Shown: positions 8,950 through 17,822 of the stretch, in pieces
How the letters are laid out: the number at the start of each line of letters is the position of its first letter
Numbering within the stretch: the stretch's first letter is position 1
From: Tranquillimonas alkanivorans
GTDB taxonomy: Bacteria > Pseudomonadota > Alphaproteobacteria > Rhodobacterales > Rhodobacteraceae
DNA length: 64,000 nt
Assembly: GCF_900115595.1 (NCBI RefSeq)
Contig: NZ_FOXA01000002.1
Location: 186,001 to 250,000 of the forward strand
Direction: 5' to 3'
Notes under the pieces: model-generated
The model's input: the letters and a program-made list of their open reading frames with translations, nothing else
What the model was told of the DNA's origin: nothing
Databases searched by the model: none
Program-made: the position numbers and the translations under genes

Positions 8950-9390
8950 TCACATCGACCGGTCGAACTTCGTCGACAGGTGGATCAGGCTCTCCGACGA
9001 CTTCACGCCGGTTATCGTGCCGATCCGGTCGAGCACGCTGTCGAGATCCTGCGTCGTCTCGGCGGCGACCTGCAGGATCAGGTCGAAGCGCCCCGTCGTC
9101 GTGTGCGCGACCTCGACCTCGGGCATGGCCTTGAGACGTTGCAGAACGCCCGGCGTCGTGCGCGGCTCGACCTGCAAGAGCACCGTGGCGCGGATGCGCC
9201 TGAGTGTCATTTCCTGCCCCAGCTTCACCGTGTAGCCGGCGATCACGCCGGAGCGCTCCAGCCGCTCGATCCGCGCCTGGACGGTTGAGCGTGCGACCTT
9301 GAAGCGCCGCGACAGGCGCGAGGTCGAGGTCGAACTGTCCGCCGATAAGGCGGCCAGGATCTTCTGGTCCAGCTCGTCGAGTTCCGCCAT
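8950..9390 (-). CDS. Lrp/AsnC family transcriptional regulator
   Basis: A 146-residue regulator: N-terminal winged helix-turn-helix (LDELDQKILAAL, then a recognition helix around VARSTVQARIERLERSG) and a C-terminal ligand-binding alpha/beta domain with TTTGRFDLILQV. The family binds amino acids and forms octamers. The ATG at 9390 is chosen because residues before it (to 9486) are unlike the family. It is divergent from the PLP decarboxylase-like gene at 9643, which it probably regulates, with an AT-rich 252-base region between them. Confidence 0.88.
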   Translation of the reverse strand: MAELDELDQKILAALSADSSTSTSRLSRRFKVARSTVQARIERLERSGVIAGYTVKLGQEMTLRRIRATVLLQVEPRTTPGVLQRLKAMPEVEVAHTTTGRFDLILQVAAETTQDLDSVLDRIGTITGVKSSESLIHLSTKFDRSM

Positions 9391-9642
9391 CGCGCCCTGC
9401 GTTCCGTTGTGCCTTGGCAACGTCGTTAATGTGTATGCATATACCGTTATTCTGCCCACGAAATCGCACAATTCAACCCTTTTCATCGGTGAAGTTCGCG
9501 ATCATATCCCGCACACTTTCTTCAGGAGCAAAGGGCGGCAGACGAACCGTACCTGGCCTGGTTTGGTGACACGCGTAAGCGTCTCCCGACCCGTAAAGCC
9601 GGGGCAAGAGGTGGCTGCGCCTTGTTGACTGGAGGCAAGTCG

Positions 9643-10785
9643 ATGGGGCTTTCAAAGACGATCTGGGCGAAACCGTCCGAATTCCTCGCCAAGGAGCAGC
9701 CGGAGAATCCGGTGCTGTTCTTCTCGCCCGCCGTTCTGCAGGCGACCGCGCACCGGTTCCTGGCCGGTTTTCCCGGGCTCGTCACGTATGCCGTGAAGTC
9801 GAACCCGGACGAGATGGTGATCGCCAACCTCGACGCCGCCGGCATCCGTGGCTACGACGTCGCCTCGATCCACGAGATCGACCTGATCCGGCGCGTCGCG
9901 CCGGGTGCATCCATGCACTACAACAACCCCGTTCGCACCCGCCGCGAGATCACCGATGCGGTCGAGAAGGGCGTGCGCTCGTTCTCGGTCGACAGCCGCT
10001 CCGAGCTGGCCAAGCTGGCCGGCATCGTGCCGCCGGGCGCCGAGATCTCGGTGCGCTTCAAGCTGCCGGTGCAGGGCGCCGCCTATAACTTCGGCGCGAA
10101 GTTCGGCGCGACCGCCGAGCTGGCGACCGAGCTTCTGGCCGAGGCCGACCGCCTGGGCTACGCGCCCTCGCTGACCTTCCACCCGGGCACCCAATGCACC
10201 GACCCGCTGGCGTGGGATGCCTATATCCGCACGGCGGCGCAGATCACCCGCGATGCGGGCGTGCGCCTGCAGCGGCTCAACGTCGGCGGCGGCTTCCCCT
10301 CGCACCGGCTGAACCAGATCGCGCCGGAGCTGGAATCGATCTTCGCGCTCATCGACCGCGTGACCGGCGAAGCGTTCGGCGCCGACCGCCCCGCGCTGGT
10401 CTGCGAGCCGGGCCGGGGACTGGTGGCGGAAAGCTTTACGCTGGCCACCCGCGTCCGCGCCATCCGCGACGACGCGCACGTGTTTCTCAACGACGGGGTC
10501 TACGGCGGCCTCGCCGAGCTGCCTCTGATCGGCATCATCGATCGCACCGAGGTGCGCGACGAAGACGGTGCCCGCCGCGCCGGCGCGGGGCGGGACCGCA
10601 TCGTGTTCGGCCCGACCTGCGACAGCGTTGACCGCCTGCCGGGCGAACTGGCGCTGCCGTCGGACATGGAGGAGGGCGACTTTGTCCTGTTCCACGGGCT
10701 CGGTGCCTATTCGACGGCCACGGTGACGCGGTTCAACGGCTTCGGACTGCTCGACATCGCGACGGTGATGTCGCTGACCGACTGA
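9643..10785 (+). CDS. Type III PLP-dependent decarboxylase (ornithine/diaminopimelate decarboxylase fold)
   Basis: A 380-residue alanine-racemase-fold enzyme. The cofactor lysine is K52 in TYAVKSNP; the PLP-phosphate glycine-rich stretch is NVGGGFPS; EPGRGLVAE and FGPTCDSVDRL (active-site cysteine) are typical of eukaryotic-type ornithine decarboxylases and their relatives. It would make putrescine or a related amine, or act on another basic amino acid. GGAGG (9631-9635) sits seven bases before the ATG. The divergent AsnC-type regulator next door fits control by an amino acid. The exact substrate is not decided. Confidence 0.85.
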   Translation: MGLSKTIWAKPSEFLAKEQPENPVLFFSPAVLQATAHRFLAGFPGLVTYAVKSNPDEMVIANLDAAGIRGYDVASIHEIDLIRRVAPGASMHYNNPVRTRREITDAVEKGVRSFSVDSRSELAKLAGIVPPGAEISVRFKLPVQGAAYNFGAKFGATAELATELLAEADRLGYAPSLTFHPGTQCTDPLAWDAYIRTAAQITRDAGVRLQRLNVGGGFPSHRLNQIAPELESIFALIDRVTGEAFGADRPALVCEPGRGLVAESFTLATRVRAIRDDAHVFLNDGVYGGLAELPLIGIIDRTEVRDEDGARRAGAGRDRIVFGPTCDSVDRLPGELALPSDMEEGDFVLFHGLGAYSTATVTRFNGFGLLDIATVMSLTD

Positions 10786-10864
10786 CGTCGTCCGGGCGGG
10801 GCTGGACTTGGCCCCGCTCGCCGTTATCGTGCCCCCGGACAGCCACATGTGCAGGGAGGGCGGC

Positions 10865-13171
10865 ATGGAAAAGTTCGGCAAGTCGCAGCCGGTCAAACGG
10901 GTCGAGGACGCGCGCCTCCTGACGGGGCACGGTCGCTACGTGGACGACATCGCGCCGAAGGGGGCGCTGCACGCCGTCTTCTTCCGCGCGCCGGTTTCGC
11001 ATGCCGACATCACTACGCTGAACGTCGACGACGCGCGCGAGGCCGAGGGCGTGCACTGCATCCTCACCGCAGCAGACATCGAGGAGATGGGTGCGCGGCT
11101 GGGCATGTCCTTCACCACCGTGAAGAACATTGATGGCAGTGATGGCGCGCGGCCCGAGCGTCCTTTCCTGGCCCGCGACCGCGTGCGCTTCGTCGGCGAG
11201 CCGATCGCGGTCGTCGTGGCCGAGACGCTGGCGCAGGCCAAGGATGCCGCCGAGTTGATCGAGTTCGACGTCGATGAGCGCGACGCCCACATCGACCCGG
11301 TGCCCGGCGGCGCAGCCCTCCACGACGAGGCACCCGACAACGTCGCCTTCGATTTCGGCATGGGCGACGAGGAGGCGGCCGAGGCCGCGTTCGCAAAGGC
11401 CGCGCGTACCGTGAAGCTGCGGATCGAGGACAACCGGATCATCGTCAACTCGATGGAGCCGCGCGGCGCCTTTGCCGAGTGGGAGGACGGCCGCCTGCAC
11501 GTCTGCTTCGGCGGGCAAGGGGTCTGGGGCCTCAAGGGCGACCTGAGCAAGATCTTCAAGCTTGACCCCGACAACGTGCGCGTCACGAACCCCGACGTGG
11601 GCGGCGGCTTCGGCATGAAGGGCTTCGCTTATCCCGAGTACTTCGCCATCGCCGCCGCCGCCATGAAGCTGGGCCGCCCGGTGCGTTGGATGTCGGACCG
11701 GACCGAGGCGATGCTCACCGACAACGGCGGCCGCGACCTGGTCAGCGAGGCCGAACTGGCCTTCGACGAGAACCTGAAGATCACCGCCTACCGAATCGAC
11801 TCGGTCTGCAACCTCGGAGCGTACTGCTCGAACTTCGCGCAGCAGATCCAGACGAACCTGTTCTCGAGAGTGCTGATGGGCACCTACGACGTGCAGACCA
11901 CGTGGATGCGCTGCAAGGGTATCTTCACCAACACCGCCCCCGTCGACGCCTATCGCGGCGCCGGCCGGCCCGAGGCGATCTATGCGCTTGAACGCATCGT
12001 GGACTATGCTGCGCGCGAACTTGGCGTCGACCCGTGGGAGTTGCGCCGCCGCAACTTCATTTCCGCCGACCACTTCCCGTACAAGACCGCCACGGGCGAA
12101 ACCTATGACGTCGGCGACTTCGCGCGCGTGCTGAAGCGGGCCGAGGAGTTCTCCGACCGCCAGGGCTTTGCGCAGCGCAAGGCCGACTCGGAAAAACGTG
12201 GTAAGCTCAGGGGCATGGGCCTGTGCTATTACATTGAGTCGATCTTGGGCGACCCGTCAGAGGGCGCGACGGTCGAATTCAACGAGAATGGCACCGCCGC
12301 CATCTATGTCGGCACCCAATCGAACGGGCAGGGGCACGAAACCGTCTTCGCCCAGTTCCTGAGCGACCAGACCGGGATCCCCGCCGACAGAATCACCGTC
12401 GTGCAGGGCGACAGCGACCGTATCGCCTCTGGCGGGGGCACGGGCGGCTCGCGTTCGGTCACCGTGCAGACCAACGCCACGCTCGCTACGGTCGCGACGA
12501 TGGTGAATGGCTTCTCCGAGCTTCTGGCCGAGGATTTGGGCGTCGACGCTGCCGATGTCGACTTCGATGACGAACGCTTCCGCGTGCGCAACCGAAACGA
12601 AAGCCCCACAATGCTCGAGATGGCCGAAATGGCGCGCGCCAAGGGGCGCGAGGATCTTCTGCGGGTTCATGAAACCGCCAAGCTTCCGGGGCGTTCCTTT
12701 CCCAATGGTGCTCATGTTGCAGAAGTCGAAATCGATCCGGAGACCGGCGTGCTGAGCGTCGAGAAGTACACCGTGGTCGACGACTTCGGAAACCTCATCA
12801 ACCCGATGCTGGCCGAGGGTCAGGTGCATGGCGGGATCGCCCAGGGCATCGGCCAGGCCGTGACCGAACGCACGGTTTACGACCCGGAAGGCCAGCTTCT
12901 GACGGCGACCTTCATGGATTATGCGATGCCGCGCGCGCACGACATGCCGCTCATCGCGTTCGCGACAGAACCCGTGCCCTCGACCGCGAACCCGATGGGC
13001 ATGAAGGGCTGCGGCGAGGCCGGCACCGTCGGTGCGCTCGCCGCCGTGGCGAACGCCGCGCTCGATGCGGTGTGGGATCGCGGGATCAGGCAGGCGGACA
13101 TGCCGTTCACGCCGAACCGGGTGTGGGCGATGCTTAAGGAGGCGAAACCGGAGAGGATTGCGGCCGAGTAA
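10865..13171 (+). CDS. CoxL-like xanthine dehydrogenase family molybdopterin-binding subunit
   Basis: A 768-residue large subunit of the molybdenum hydroxylase family. It has the GGGFGMKG stretch near 246-253, AYRGAGR at 362-368 and the C-terminal GCGEAGTVGA with the catalytic glutamate. AYRGAGR is the form II CoxL motif rather than AYXCSFR of true form I CO dehydrogenases, so CO oxidation is doubtful. These enzymes need an FAD subunit and a 2Fe-2S subunit, normally encoded alongside; neither is here. The ATG at 10865 follows GGAGGGCGG; an upstream ATG at 10808 is rejected. Confidence 0.88.
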   Translation: MEKFGKSQPVKRVEDARLLTGHGRYVDDIAPKGALHAVFFRAPVSHADITTLNVDDAREAEGVHCILTAADIEEMGARLGMSFTTVKNIDGSDGARPERPFLARDRVRFVGEPIAVVVAETLAQAKDAAELIEFDVDERDAHIDPVPGGAALHDEAPDNVAFDFGMGDEEAAEAAFAKAARTVKLRIEDNRIIVNSMEPRGAFAEWEDGRLHVCFGGQGVWGLKGDLSKIFKLDPDNVRVTNPDVGGGFGMKGFAYPEYFAIAAAAMKLGRPVRWMSDRTEAMLTDNGGRDLVSEAELAFDENLKITAYRIDSVCNLGAYCSNFAQQIQTNLFSRVLMGTYDVQTTWMRCKGIFTNTAPVDAYRGAGRPEAIYALERIVDYAARELGVDPWELRRRNFISADHFPYKTATGETYDVGDFARVLKRAEEFSDRQGFAQRKADSEKRGKLRGMGLCYYIESILGDPSEGATVEFNENGTAAIYVGTQSNGQGHETVFAQFLSDQTGIPADRITVVQGDSDRIASGGGTGGSRSVTVQTNATLATVATMVNGFSELLAEDLGVDAADVDFDDERFRVRNRNESPTMLEMAEMARAKGREDLLRVHETAKLPGRSFPNGAHVAEVEIDPETGVLSVEKYTVVDDFGNLINPMLAEGQVHGGIAQGIGQAVTERTVYDPEGQLLTATFMDYAMPRAHDMPLIAFATEPVPSTANPMGMKGCGEAGTVGALAAVANAALDAVWDRGIRQADMPFTPNRVWAMLKEAKPERIAAE

Positions 13172-14264
13172 CCGCATATGGACCTGGTTGAACAAGGTTC
13201 GCCGGGTCGAGCAGACGCCGCGACGCAAGCGGCGGGGGCCGGTCGATCATATCGTGATCCTCGACGGCACGATGTCGGAACTCACGCCCGGGCGCGAAAC
13301 CAACGCCGGCCTCACTTACCGACTGCTGAGCGAGATGGCCCCCTGCGCGGGCCTCTCGCTGCGCTACGAGGCCGGCATCCAGTGGCGCAGTTGGTCCGCG
13401 ACTCGCGACGTGATCGAAGGGCGCGGCATCAACCGCCAGATCCAGCGGGCCTATGGCGCGCTTGCCTCGCGCTATCGCCCCGGCGACCGCATCTTTCTCT
13501 TCGGCTATTCTCGCGGCGCCTATGCCGTACGCTCGCTGGCGGGCGTCATCGACCGCGTCGGGCTGGTCCGCCCCGAGCACGCAACCGTCCGCACGATCGA
13601 GCAGGCCTATCGCCACTACCGGTATTCCCCGAACAGCGACACGGCCGAGGCCTTCCGCCGCTTGCATTGCCACGACGACGAGGTGCGGATCGAGGTGATC
13701 GGCGTCTGGGACACGGTCAAGGCGCTGGGGCTGCGCGCGCCGGTCGTCTGGCGCTATACCGAGCCGGCGCATGACTTCCATGGTCACGATCTGACGCGGG
13801 TGACCCGCAACGGCTTCCACGCGCTCGCCACAGACGAGACGCGCGATGCCTACGCCCCGGTGCTTTGGACGACGCCGCCGGACTTCGACGGACGGCTCGA
13901 GCAGATGTGGTTCCCCGGCACCCATGGCGACGTGGGCGGGCAGATCGAGGACGTGGCGGCGGCGCGGCCCCTGGCCAACGTGTCGCTCCGCTGGATGTTG
14001 GGCCGGGCCGAGGAATGCGGCCTGACCCTGCCCCACAGGTGGGAGCGCCGCTTCCCGGCGGACCCCGACGCGCCGTCGATCGGCACGATGCATGGCTGGG
14101 GCAAGTGCTTCATTGCGCGGCACCCACGCGTCATCGGCGCCGACCCGTCCGAGGTGATGCACCCGGCCGCCCGACGGCCCGCACGCTCCCGCCGCCCGAT
14201 CCGCGACCGGCTGTTCGGCCCGGTCGAACCCGAGCTGCCGGGCCCGCCTAGCGCGGCGTCATGA
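13158..14264 (+). CDS. DUF2235 (T6SS Tle1-like catalytic domain) alpha/beta hydrolase
   Basis: A protein of about 368 residues with the DUF2235 domain: HIVILDGTMS near the N-terminus, the nucleophile elbow LFGYSRGAYAVRSLAG (GXSXG), VIGVWDTVKALG and WFPGTHGDVGG with candidate acid and histidine. Related domains are phospholipases of type VI secretion effectors, but many are stand-alone cytoplasmic proteins like this one, with no signal peptide or secretion genes nearby. The start is uncertain: no in-frame ATG lies between 13068 and the conserved core, so I place it at TTG 13158; TTG 13188 is the alternative. It overlaps the CoxL-like gene by 14 bases in the chosen model. Confidence 0.75.
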   Translation: MRPSNRIWTWLNKVRRVEQTPRRKRRGPVDHIVILDGTMSELTPGRETNAGLTYRLLSEMAPCAGLSLRYEAGIQWRSWSATRDVIEGRGINRQIQRAYGALASRYRPGDRIFLFGYSRGAYAVRSLAGVIDRVGLVRPEHATVRTIEQAYRHYRYSPNSDTAEAFRRLHCHDDEVRIEVIGVWDTVKALGLRAPVVWRYTEPAHDFHGHDLTRVTRNGFHALATDETRDAYAPVLWTTPPDFDGRLEQMWFPGTHGDVGGQIEDVAAARPLANVSLRWMLGRAEECGLTLPHRWERRFPADPDAPSIGTMHGWGKCFIARHPRVIGADPSEVMHPAARRPARSRRPIRDRLFGPVEPELPGPPSAAS

Positions 14265-14727
14265 CCAGGCAGGTGCTCGTCCCGGTGGCATAAAGCTTGC
14301 CGTCCTCCCGGCCCCGAATCTCGCCGGCGACCACGGCCGTGCTGCGGCCGGCGTGCGAGACGGTGGCCTCGGCCAGGACCTCCATCCCCATCGGCAGGGC
14401 GCGGGTGAGGTTCACCTTGTATTCAAGCGTCGTGTAGTACGAGCCCCTGGGCAGCGTCGTCATCACCGCGCAGCCGAAGGCGCTGTCCAGAACGGTGCCG
14501 TACCAACCTCCATGCACGCCGCCCATCGGGTTGAGGTGCCGGGTGTCCGGCGTGCCGCGAAACACCACGCGCTTCGGCTCGACGGACTTGAGCGCGAAGT
14601 TCATCACGCCGGCGATCACCGGACCGCTGACGCGCCCTTCGAGCATGGCGTGCATGAACTCGAGCCCCGACATCGAAAGCATCTGTTCCCGCGTGGCGAG
14701 TTCGTCGGGCGTCTGGGCGATCTTCAT
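14248..14727 (-). CDS. PaaI-family hotdog-fold thioesterase
   Basis: A 159-residue acyl-CoA thioesterase of the PaaI/YbgC-like hotdog superfamily. The core is HLNPMGGVHGGWYGTVLDSA (substrate-site glycine and aspartate), followed by the beta strands YYTTLEYKVNLTRAL and STAVVAGEIRGRED. It would hydrolyse an aromatic or short-chain acyl-CoA in the cytoplasm. The ATG at 14727 is chosen; 85 extra in-frame residues upstream come from GC-rich non-coding DNA. It converges on the DUF2235 gene with overlapping ends. Confidence 0.85.
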   Translation of the reverse strand: MKIAQTPDELATREQMLSMSGLEFMHAMLEGRVSGPVIAGVMNFALKSVEPKRVVFRGTPDTRHLNPMGGVHGGWYGTVLDSAFGCAVMTTLPRGSYYTTLEYKVNLTRALPMGMEVLAEATVSHAGRSTAVVAGEIRGREDGKLYATGTSTCLVMTPR

Positions 14728-14812
14728 GGGGAAGGGGCTCCGTCTGCTGGCATCGCGCCTGTGTAGGGAGCGCCGTGCAGGCGTGCAACCAGAGGCGGCT
14801 GCTGCGCCGGGG

Positions 14813-14869
14813 GGGGCGGGCTCCGCCCCGAAGGCAGCGCCCGCCCATGGGGGGCGGGCGGATGCTGCC
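14813..14869. repeat. GC-rich double hairpin downstream of metF
   Basis: Two adjacent inverted repeats in the 283-base gap between metF and the thioesterase gene: GGGGCGG/CCGCCCC (14813-14829), then GGCAGC plus GCCCGCCC pairing with GGGCGGGC plus GCTGCC (14833-14869). There is no T-run, so it is more like a repeat element or mRNA-end hairpin than a classic terminator. Confidence 0.45.
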
Positions 14870-15010
14870 CAAGCCGCTGGCCCGGGCGTGGGGGGGGAGA
14901 GGCGACGAGATACGCTCGCCGTGTCCTGCCGGCATGGCTGGGCGCAGGCCGGCCCGGGCCGAGACGGTCGGTGCGACCTCACCTCCCCGACAACAGGACG
15001 CCGCTTCCGC

Positions 15011-15877
15011 TCAGGCCACCTTCTCCAGCACCGCCTCCGGCACCACGCCGAGCGCGTGACAAACCGTGCGCGTCAGGTGCGGCTTGTTGAGCGTGTAGAA
15101 GTGAAGGTCCTCGACCCCGCCGTCGAGCAGCTCGCTGCACAGCTCGCTGCACAGGGCCGTCGCCAGCAACTCCGTGCGGTCGTCGCGTTCGGCCTTTGTG
15201 AACGCCTCGTCGACCCAGGCCGGAATGCGCGCGCCGCAGGTCTCGGCGAACTTGCGCACGCCCTTCCAGTTCTCGACCGGCAGGATGCCGGGGATGATCG
15301 GCACGTCGATGCCGGCCTTCTCGCAGGCGTCGCGAAAACGGAAGAAGGTCTCGGCCTCGAAGAAGAATTGCGTGATGGCCGAGGTCGCGCCGGCATCCAC
15401 CTTGCGCTTCAGCCACTCGACGTCCGCACCGTCGTGGGCCGCGTCCGGGTGCGGGTCGGGATAGGCGCCCACGCGGATGTGGAAGTCGCCGGTCTCGGCC
15501 AGCGCCGAGATCAGTTCGTACGAGTCGGCGAAGCCGTCGGGGTGAGCGCGAAATGGCCCCTTGCCCTTCGGCGGGTCGCCGCGCAGCGCGACCAGTTCGG
15601 TCACTCCGGCCTCGGCATAGCGCTTGGCGATCGCCAGCGTTTCGTCCCGCGTGGCCTCGACACAGGTGAGGTGGGCGGCGACGTTCAGGCCATAGTTCTT
15701 GCCGATGGTGGTGACGGCGTCGTGTGTCAGATCGCGGGTCGTCCCGCCGGCGCCGTAGGTCACCGAGACGAAGGTCGGGTCGAGCGGCGCGAGGTGGCGC
15801 ACCGTGTCCCACAGCCGGAACGACGCGTCGAGCGACTGCGGCGGGAAGAATTCGAACGAAACGTTGGGGCGGGGCAT
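15011..15877 (-). CDS. metF: Methylenetetrahydrofolate reductase
   Basis: A 288-residue flavoprotein that reduces 5,10-methylene-THF to 5-methyl-THF, the methyl donor for methionine synthesis. It has the family N-terminus VSFEFFPPQS with the active-site glutamate, SVTYGAGGTTRD, VALRGDPPKG and ATSAITQFFFE. The ATG at 15877 gives the normal start; in-frame residues up to 15958 belong to the divergent promoter. It is divergent from metR with a 95-base shared promoter containing a MetR-like box, the classical arrangement. Confidence 0.95.
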   Translation of the reverse strand: MPRPNVSFEFFPPQSLDASFRLWDTVRHLAPLDPTFVSVTYGAGGTTRDLTHDAVTTIGKNYGLNVAAHLTCVEATRDETLAIAKRYAEAGVTELVALRGDPPKGKGPFRAHPDGFADSYELISALAETGDFHIRVGAYPDPHPDAAHDGADVEWLKRKVDAGATSAITQFFFEAETFFRFRDACEKAGIDVPIIPGILPVENWKGVRKFAETCGARIPAWVDEAFTKAERDDRTELLATALCSELCSELLDGGVEDLHFYTLNKPHLTRTVCHALGVVPEAVLEKVA

Positions 15878-15926
15878 GACGGAGATCCTGTCCTGAAGTT
15901 GCCCCCTTGTCCCATTCCGGGCGGTG

Positions 15927-15939
15927 TGAGACAAATTCA
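15927..15939. promoter_or_regulatory. Probable MetR binding site
   Basis: TGAG-ACAAA-TTCA matches the MetR consensus TGAA-N5-TTCA at seven of eight positions. It lies between the divergent metF and metR starts, 34 bases from metR. Sequence match only. Confidence 0.5.
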
Positions 15940-15972
15940 TAATACTCATCACCTTCATGAGCCCTCCCTCAC

Positions 15973-16878
15973 ATGCACATCGAATTCCGTCATCTGCGGA
16001 CCATCAAGGCCATCCACGAAGCCGGCGGACTGGCCCGCGCGGCGGACCAACTGCACATCACGCAGTCCGCCCTCAGCCATCAGGTGAAGGGGCTCGAGGA
16101 CCAGGCGGGGGTCGAGCTGTTCGTGCGCCGCTCCAAGCCGCTCAAGCTGTCGGCGGCGGGGATGAAGCTGCTGCGCGCGGCCGAGCGAATCCTGCCCGAG
16201 ATCGAGGCGCTGGAGCACGAGTTCGCGGGCCTCCAGTCCGGCAAGTCCGGCCGCCTGCACATCGCCATCGAGTGCCACGCCTGCTTCGAGTGGCTGTTCC
16301 CGGTGCTCGAGAAGTTCCGCCACGCCTGGCCGGACGTGGACGTGGACATCCGCCCCGGCCTCGCCTTCGGCGCGCTGCCTGCGCTCCAGCGCGAGGAGGT
16401 GGACCTGGTGGTGTCGTCGGACCCGGAAACGCTCGACGGGGTCGATTTCACGCCGCTTTTCGACTACGAGCCGGTCTTCGTCGCCGCGGCCCAGCACCCG
16501 CTGGCGCAGAAGCCCTTCGTCGAGGCCGAGGACTTCCGCGGCGAGACGCTGATCACCTACCCGGTCGAGCGCCAGAGGCTCGACGTCTTCAGCCAGCTCC
16601 TGATCCCGGCCAAGGTCGAGCCGCGCGCCGTGCGGCAGGTGGAGCTGACGGCGGTGATCCTGCTGCTGGTCGCGTCCAATCGCGGCGTGGCGGTGCTGCC
16701 GGACTGGGTGGTGCGGGAGGTGAAGTATCACTCCGACTACGTCACGCGGCCGATCACCGAGGGCGGGCTGACCCGCCGCCTCTATGCCGCCACCCGCAGC
16801 GACGAGACGACGCGCCCCTTCATGTCGCACCTTCTGCGGCTGGCGCGCACCGAGCCGCTGAAGCTGCAACGCGCCTAG
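15973..16878 (+). CDS. metR: LysR-family regulator of methionine genes, MetR
   Basis: A 301-residue LysR-type regulator. The N-terminal helix-turn-helix is at residues 1-60 (LARAADQLHITQSALSHQVK), followed by the effector domain with the MetR-type ECHACFEWL segment and a long alternating alpha/beta region. MetR activates methionine-biosynthesis genes with homocysteine as co-inducer. The divergent metF gene and the box at 15927 support this call over other LysR types. It ends at a hairpin shared with the convergent cysE gene. Confidence 0.9.
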   Translation: MHIEFRHLRTIKAIHEAGGLARAADQLHITQSALSHQVKGLEDQAGVELFVRRSKPLKLSAAGMKLLRAAERILPEIEALEHEFAGLQSGKSGRLHIAIECHACFEWLFPVLEKFRHAWPDVDVDIRPGLAFGALPALQREEVDLVVSSDPETLDGVDFTPLFDYEPVFVAAAQHPLAQKPFVEAEDFRGETLITYPVERQRLDVFSQLLIPAKVEPRAVRQVELTAVILLLVASNRGVAVLPDWVVREVKYHSDYVTRPITEGGLTRRLYAATRSDETTRPFMSHLLRLARTEPLKLQRA

Positions 16879-16888
16879 TCCGGGCGGG

Positions 16889-16910
16889 CGGTCCCTTGAG
16901 TCAGGGACCG
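16889..16910. terminator. Hairpin between convergent metR and cysE
   Basis: An eight-base stem, CGGTCCCT at 16889-16896 with AGGGACCG at 16903-16910 and a six-base loop, lies 11 bases after the metR stop and seven bases beyond the cysE stop. No strong T-run follows on either strand, but the position suits a bidirectional terminator. Confidence 0.55.
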
Positions 16911-16917
16911 GCCGGGC

Positions 16918-17742
16918 TCAGCCCTCGGGCAAGTGGTCGCTGCCGCTGAGCAGGTGGTCCATCATCACCGAGGGCTGCGAGCATCCGGCCTCGCCCACGA
17001 TGCGCGCGGGCACGCCCGCGACCGTCTTCATCGGCGGCACCTCTTCCAGCACCACCGAGCCTGCGGCAATGCGCGAGCAGTAGCCGATCTTGATGTTGCC
17101 CAGCACCTTCGCGCCCGCGCCGATCAGCACGCCGTCGGCGATCTTGGGGTGCCGGTCGTCGTCTTCCTTCCCTGTGCCGCCCAGCGTTACCGAGTGGAGC
17201 ATGGACACGTTGTCGCCGACCACCGCCGTCTCGCCGATGACGATCGAGTGGGCGTGATCGATCATGATCCCCTTGCCGATACGCGCGTTCGGGTGGATGT
17301 CGACGCCGAAGACCTCGCTCACCCGCATCTGGATGAAATACGCCAGGTCGCGCCGCCCCTGCGTCCATAGCCAGTGGCCCAGCCGATAGGCTTGCACCGC
17401 CTGGTATCCCTTGAAGAACAGCATCGGCTGCAGGAACCGGTGGCAGGCCGGGTCGCGCTCGTAGACGGCGACGAGGTCGGCGCGGGCGGCGATGCCCAGC
17501 CGATCGTCGGCGGCATAGGCCTCGTCCGCGATCTCGCGCAGGATCTGCTCGGACATCTCGCCCGAGGCCAGCTTCATCGAGATGCGGAAGGCCAGCGCCC
17601 GCTCCAGCGTGGCGTGGTGCAGCAGCGACGAGTGCACCAAGCCGCCCAGCAGCGGCTCGTCGCGCACGGCGTCCTCGGCCTCGGCCTTGATCCGTGTCCA
17701 GACCGGGTCGACCTCGGCGATTTTCTCTCTCACATCGGCCAT
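16918..17742 (-). CDS. cysE: Serine O-acetyltransferase
   Basis: A 274-residue enzyme that acetylates serine with acetyl-CoA to O-acetylserine, the first step of cysteine synthesis. The N-terminal helical domain is followed by left-handed beta-helix hexapeptide repeats from about residue 155 (VDIHPNARIGKGIMIDHAHS, with the catalytic histidine region, then VIGETAVVGDNVSMLHSVTL). The ATG at 17742 is chosen over ORF extensions to 17793. Its place beside metR/metF makes a sulfur amino-acid cluster. Confidence 0.95.
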   Translation of the reverse strand: MADVREKIAEVDPVWTRIKAEAEDAVRDEPLLGGLVHSSLLHHATLERALAFRISMKLASGEMSEQILREIADEAYAADDRLGIAARADLVAVYERDPACHRFLQPMLFFKGYQAVQAYRLGHWLWTQGRRDLAYFIQMRVSEVFGVDIHPNARIGKGIMIDHAHSIVIGETAVVGDNVSMLHSVTLGGTGKEDDDRHPKIADGVLIGAGAKVLGNIKIGYCSRIAAGSVVLEEVPPMKTVAGVPARIVGEAGCSQPSVMMDHLLSGSDHLPEG

Positions 17743-17822
17743 GACATGTCCTTTCCAGCCGTGCCCGTTGTAGCGCAGATAGGGGTTTCGCAACAGGCGG
17801 GAAGGCTTAATCTGGAACCAAT

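Noticed and set aside
10865-13171. True carbon monoxide dehydrogenase (coxL form I)
   Set aside because: The motif is AYRGAGR, not AYXCSFR, and coxM/coxS are absent.
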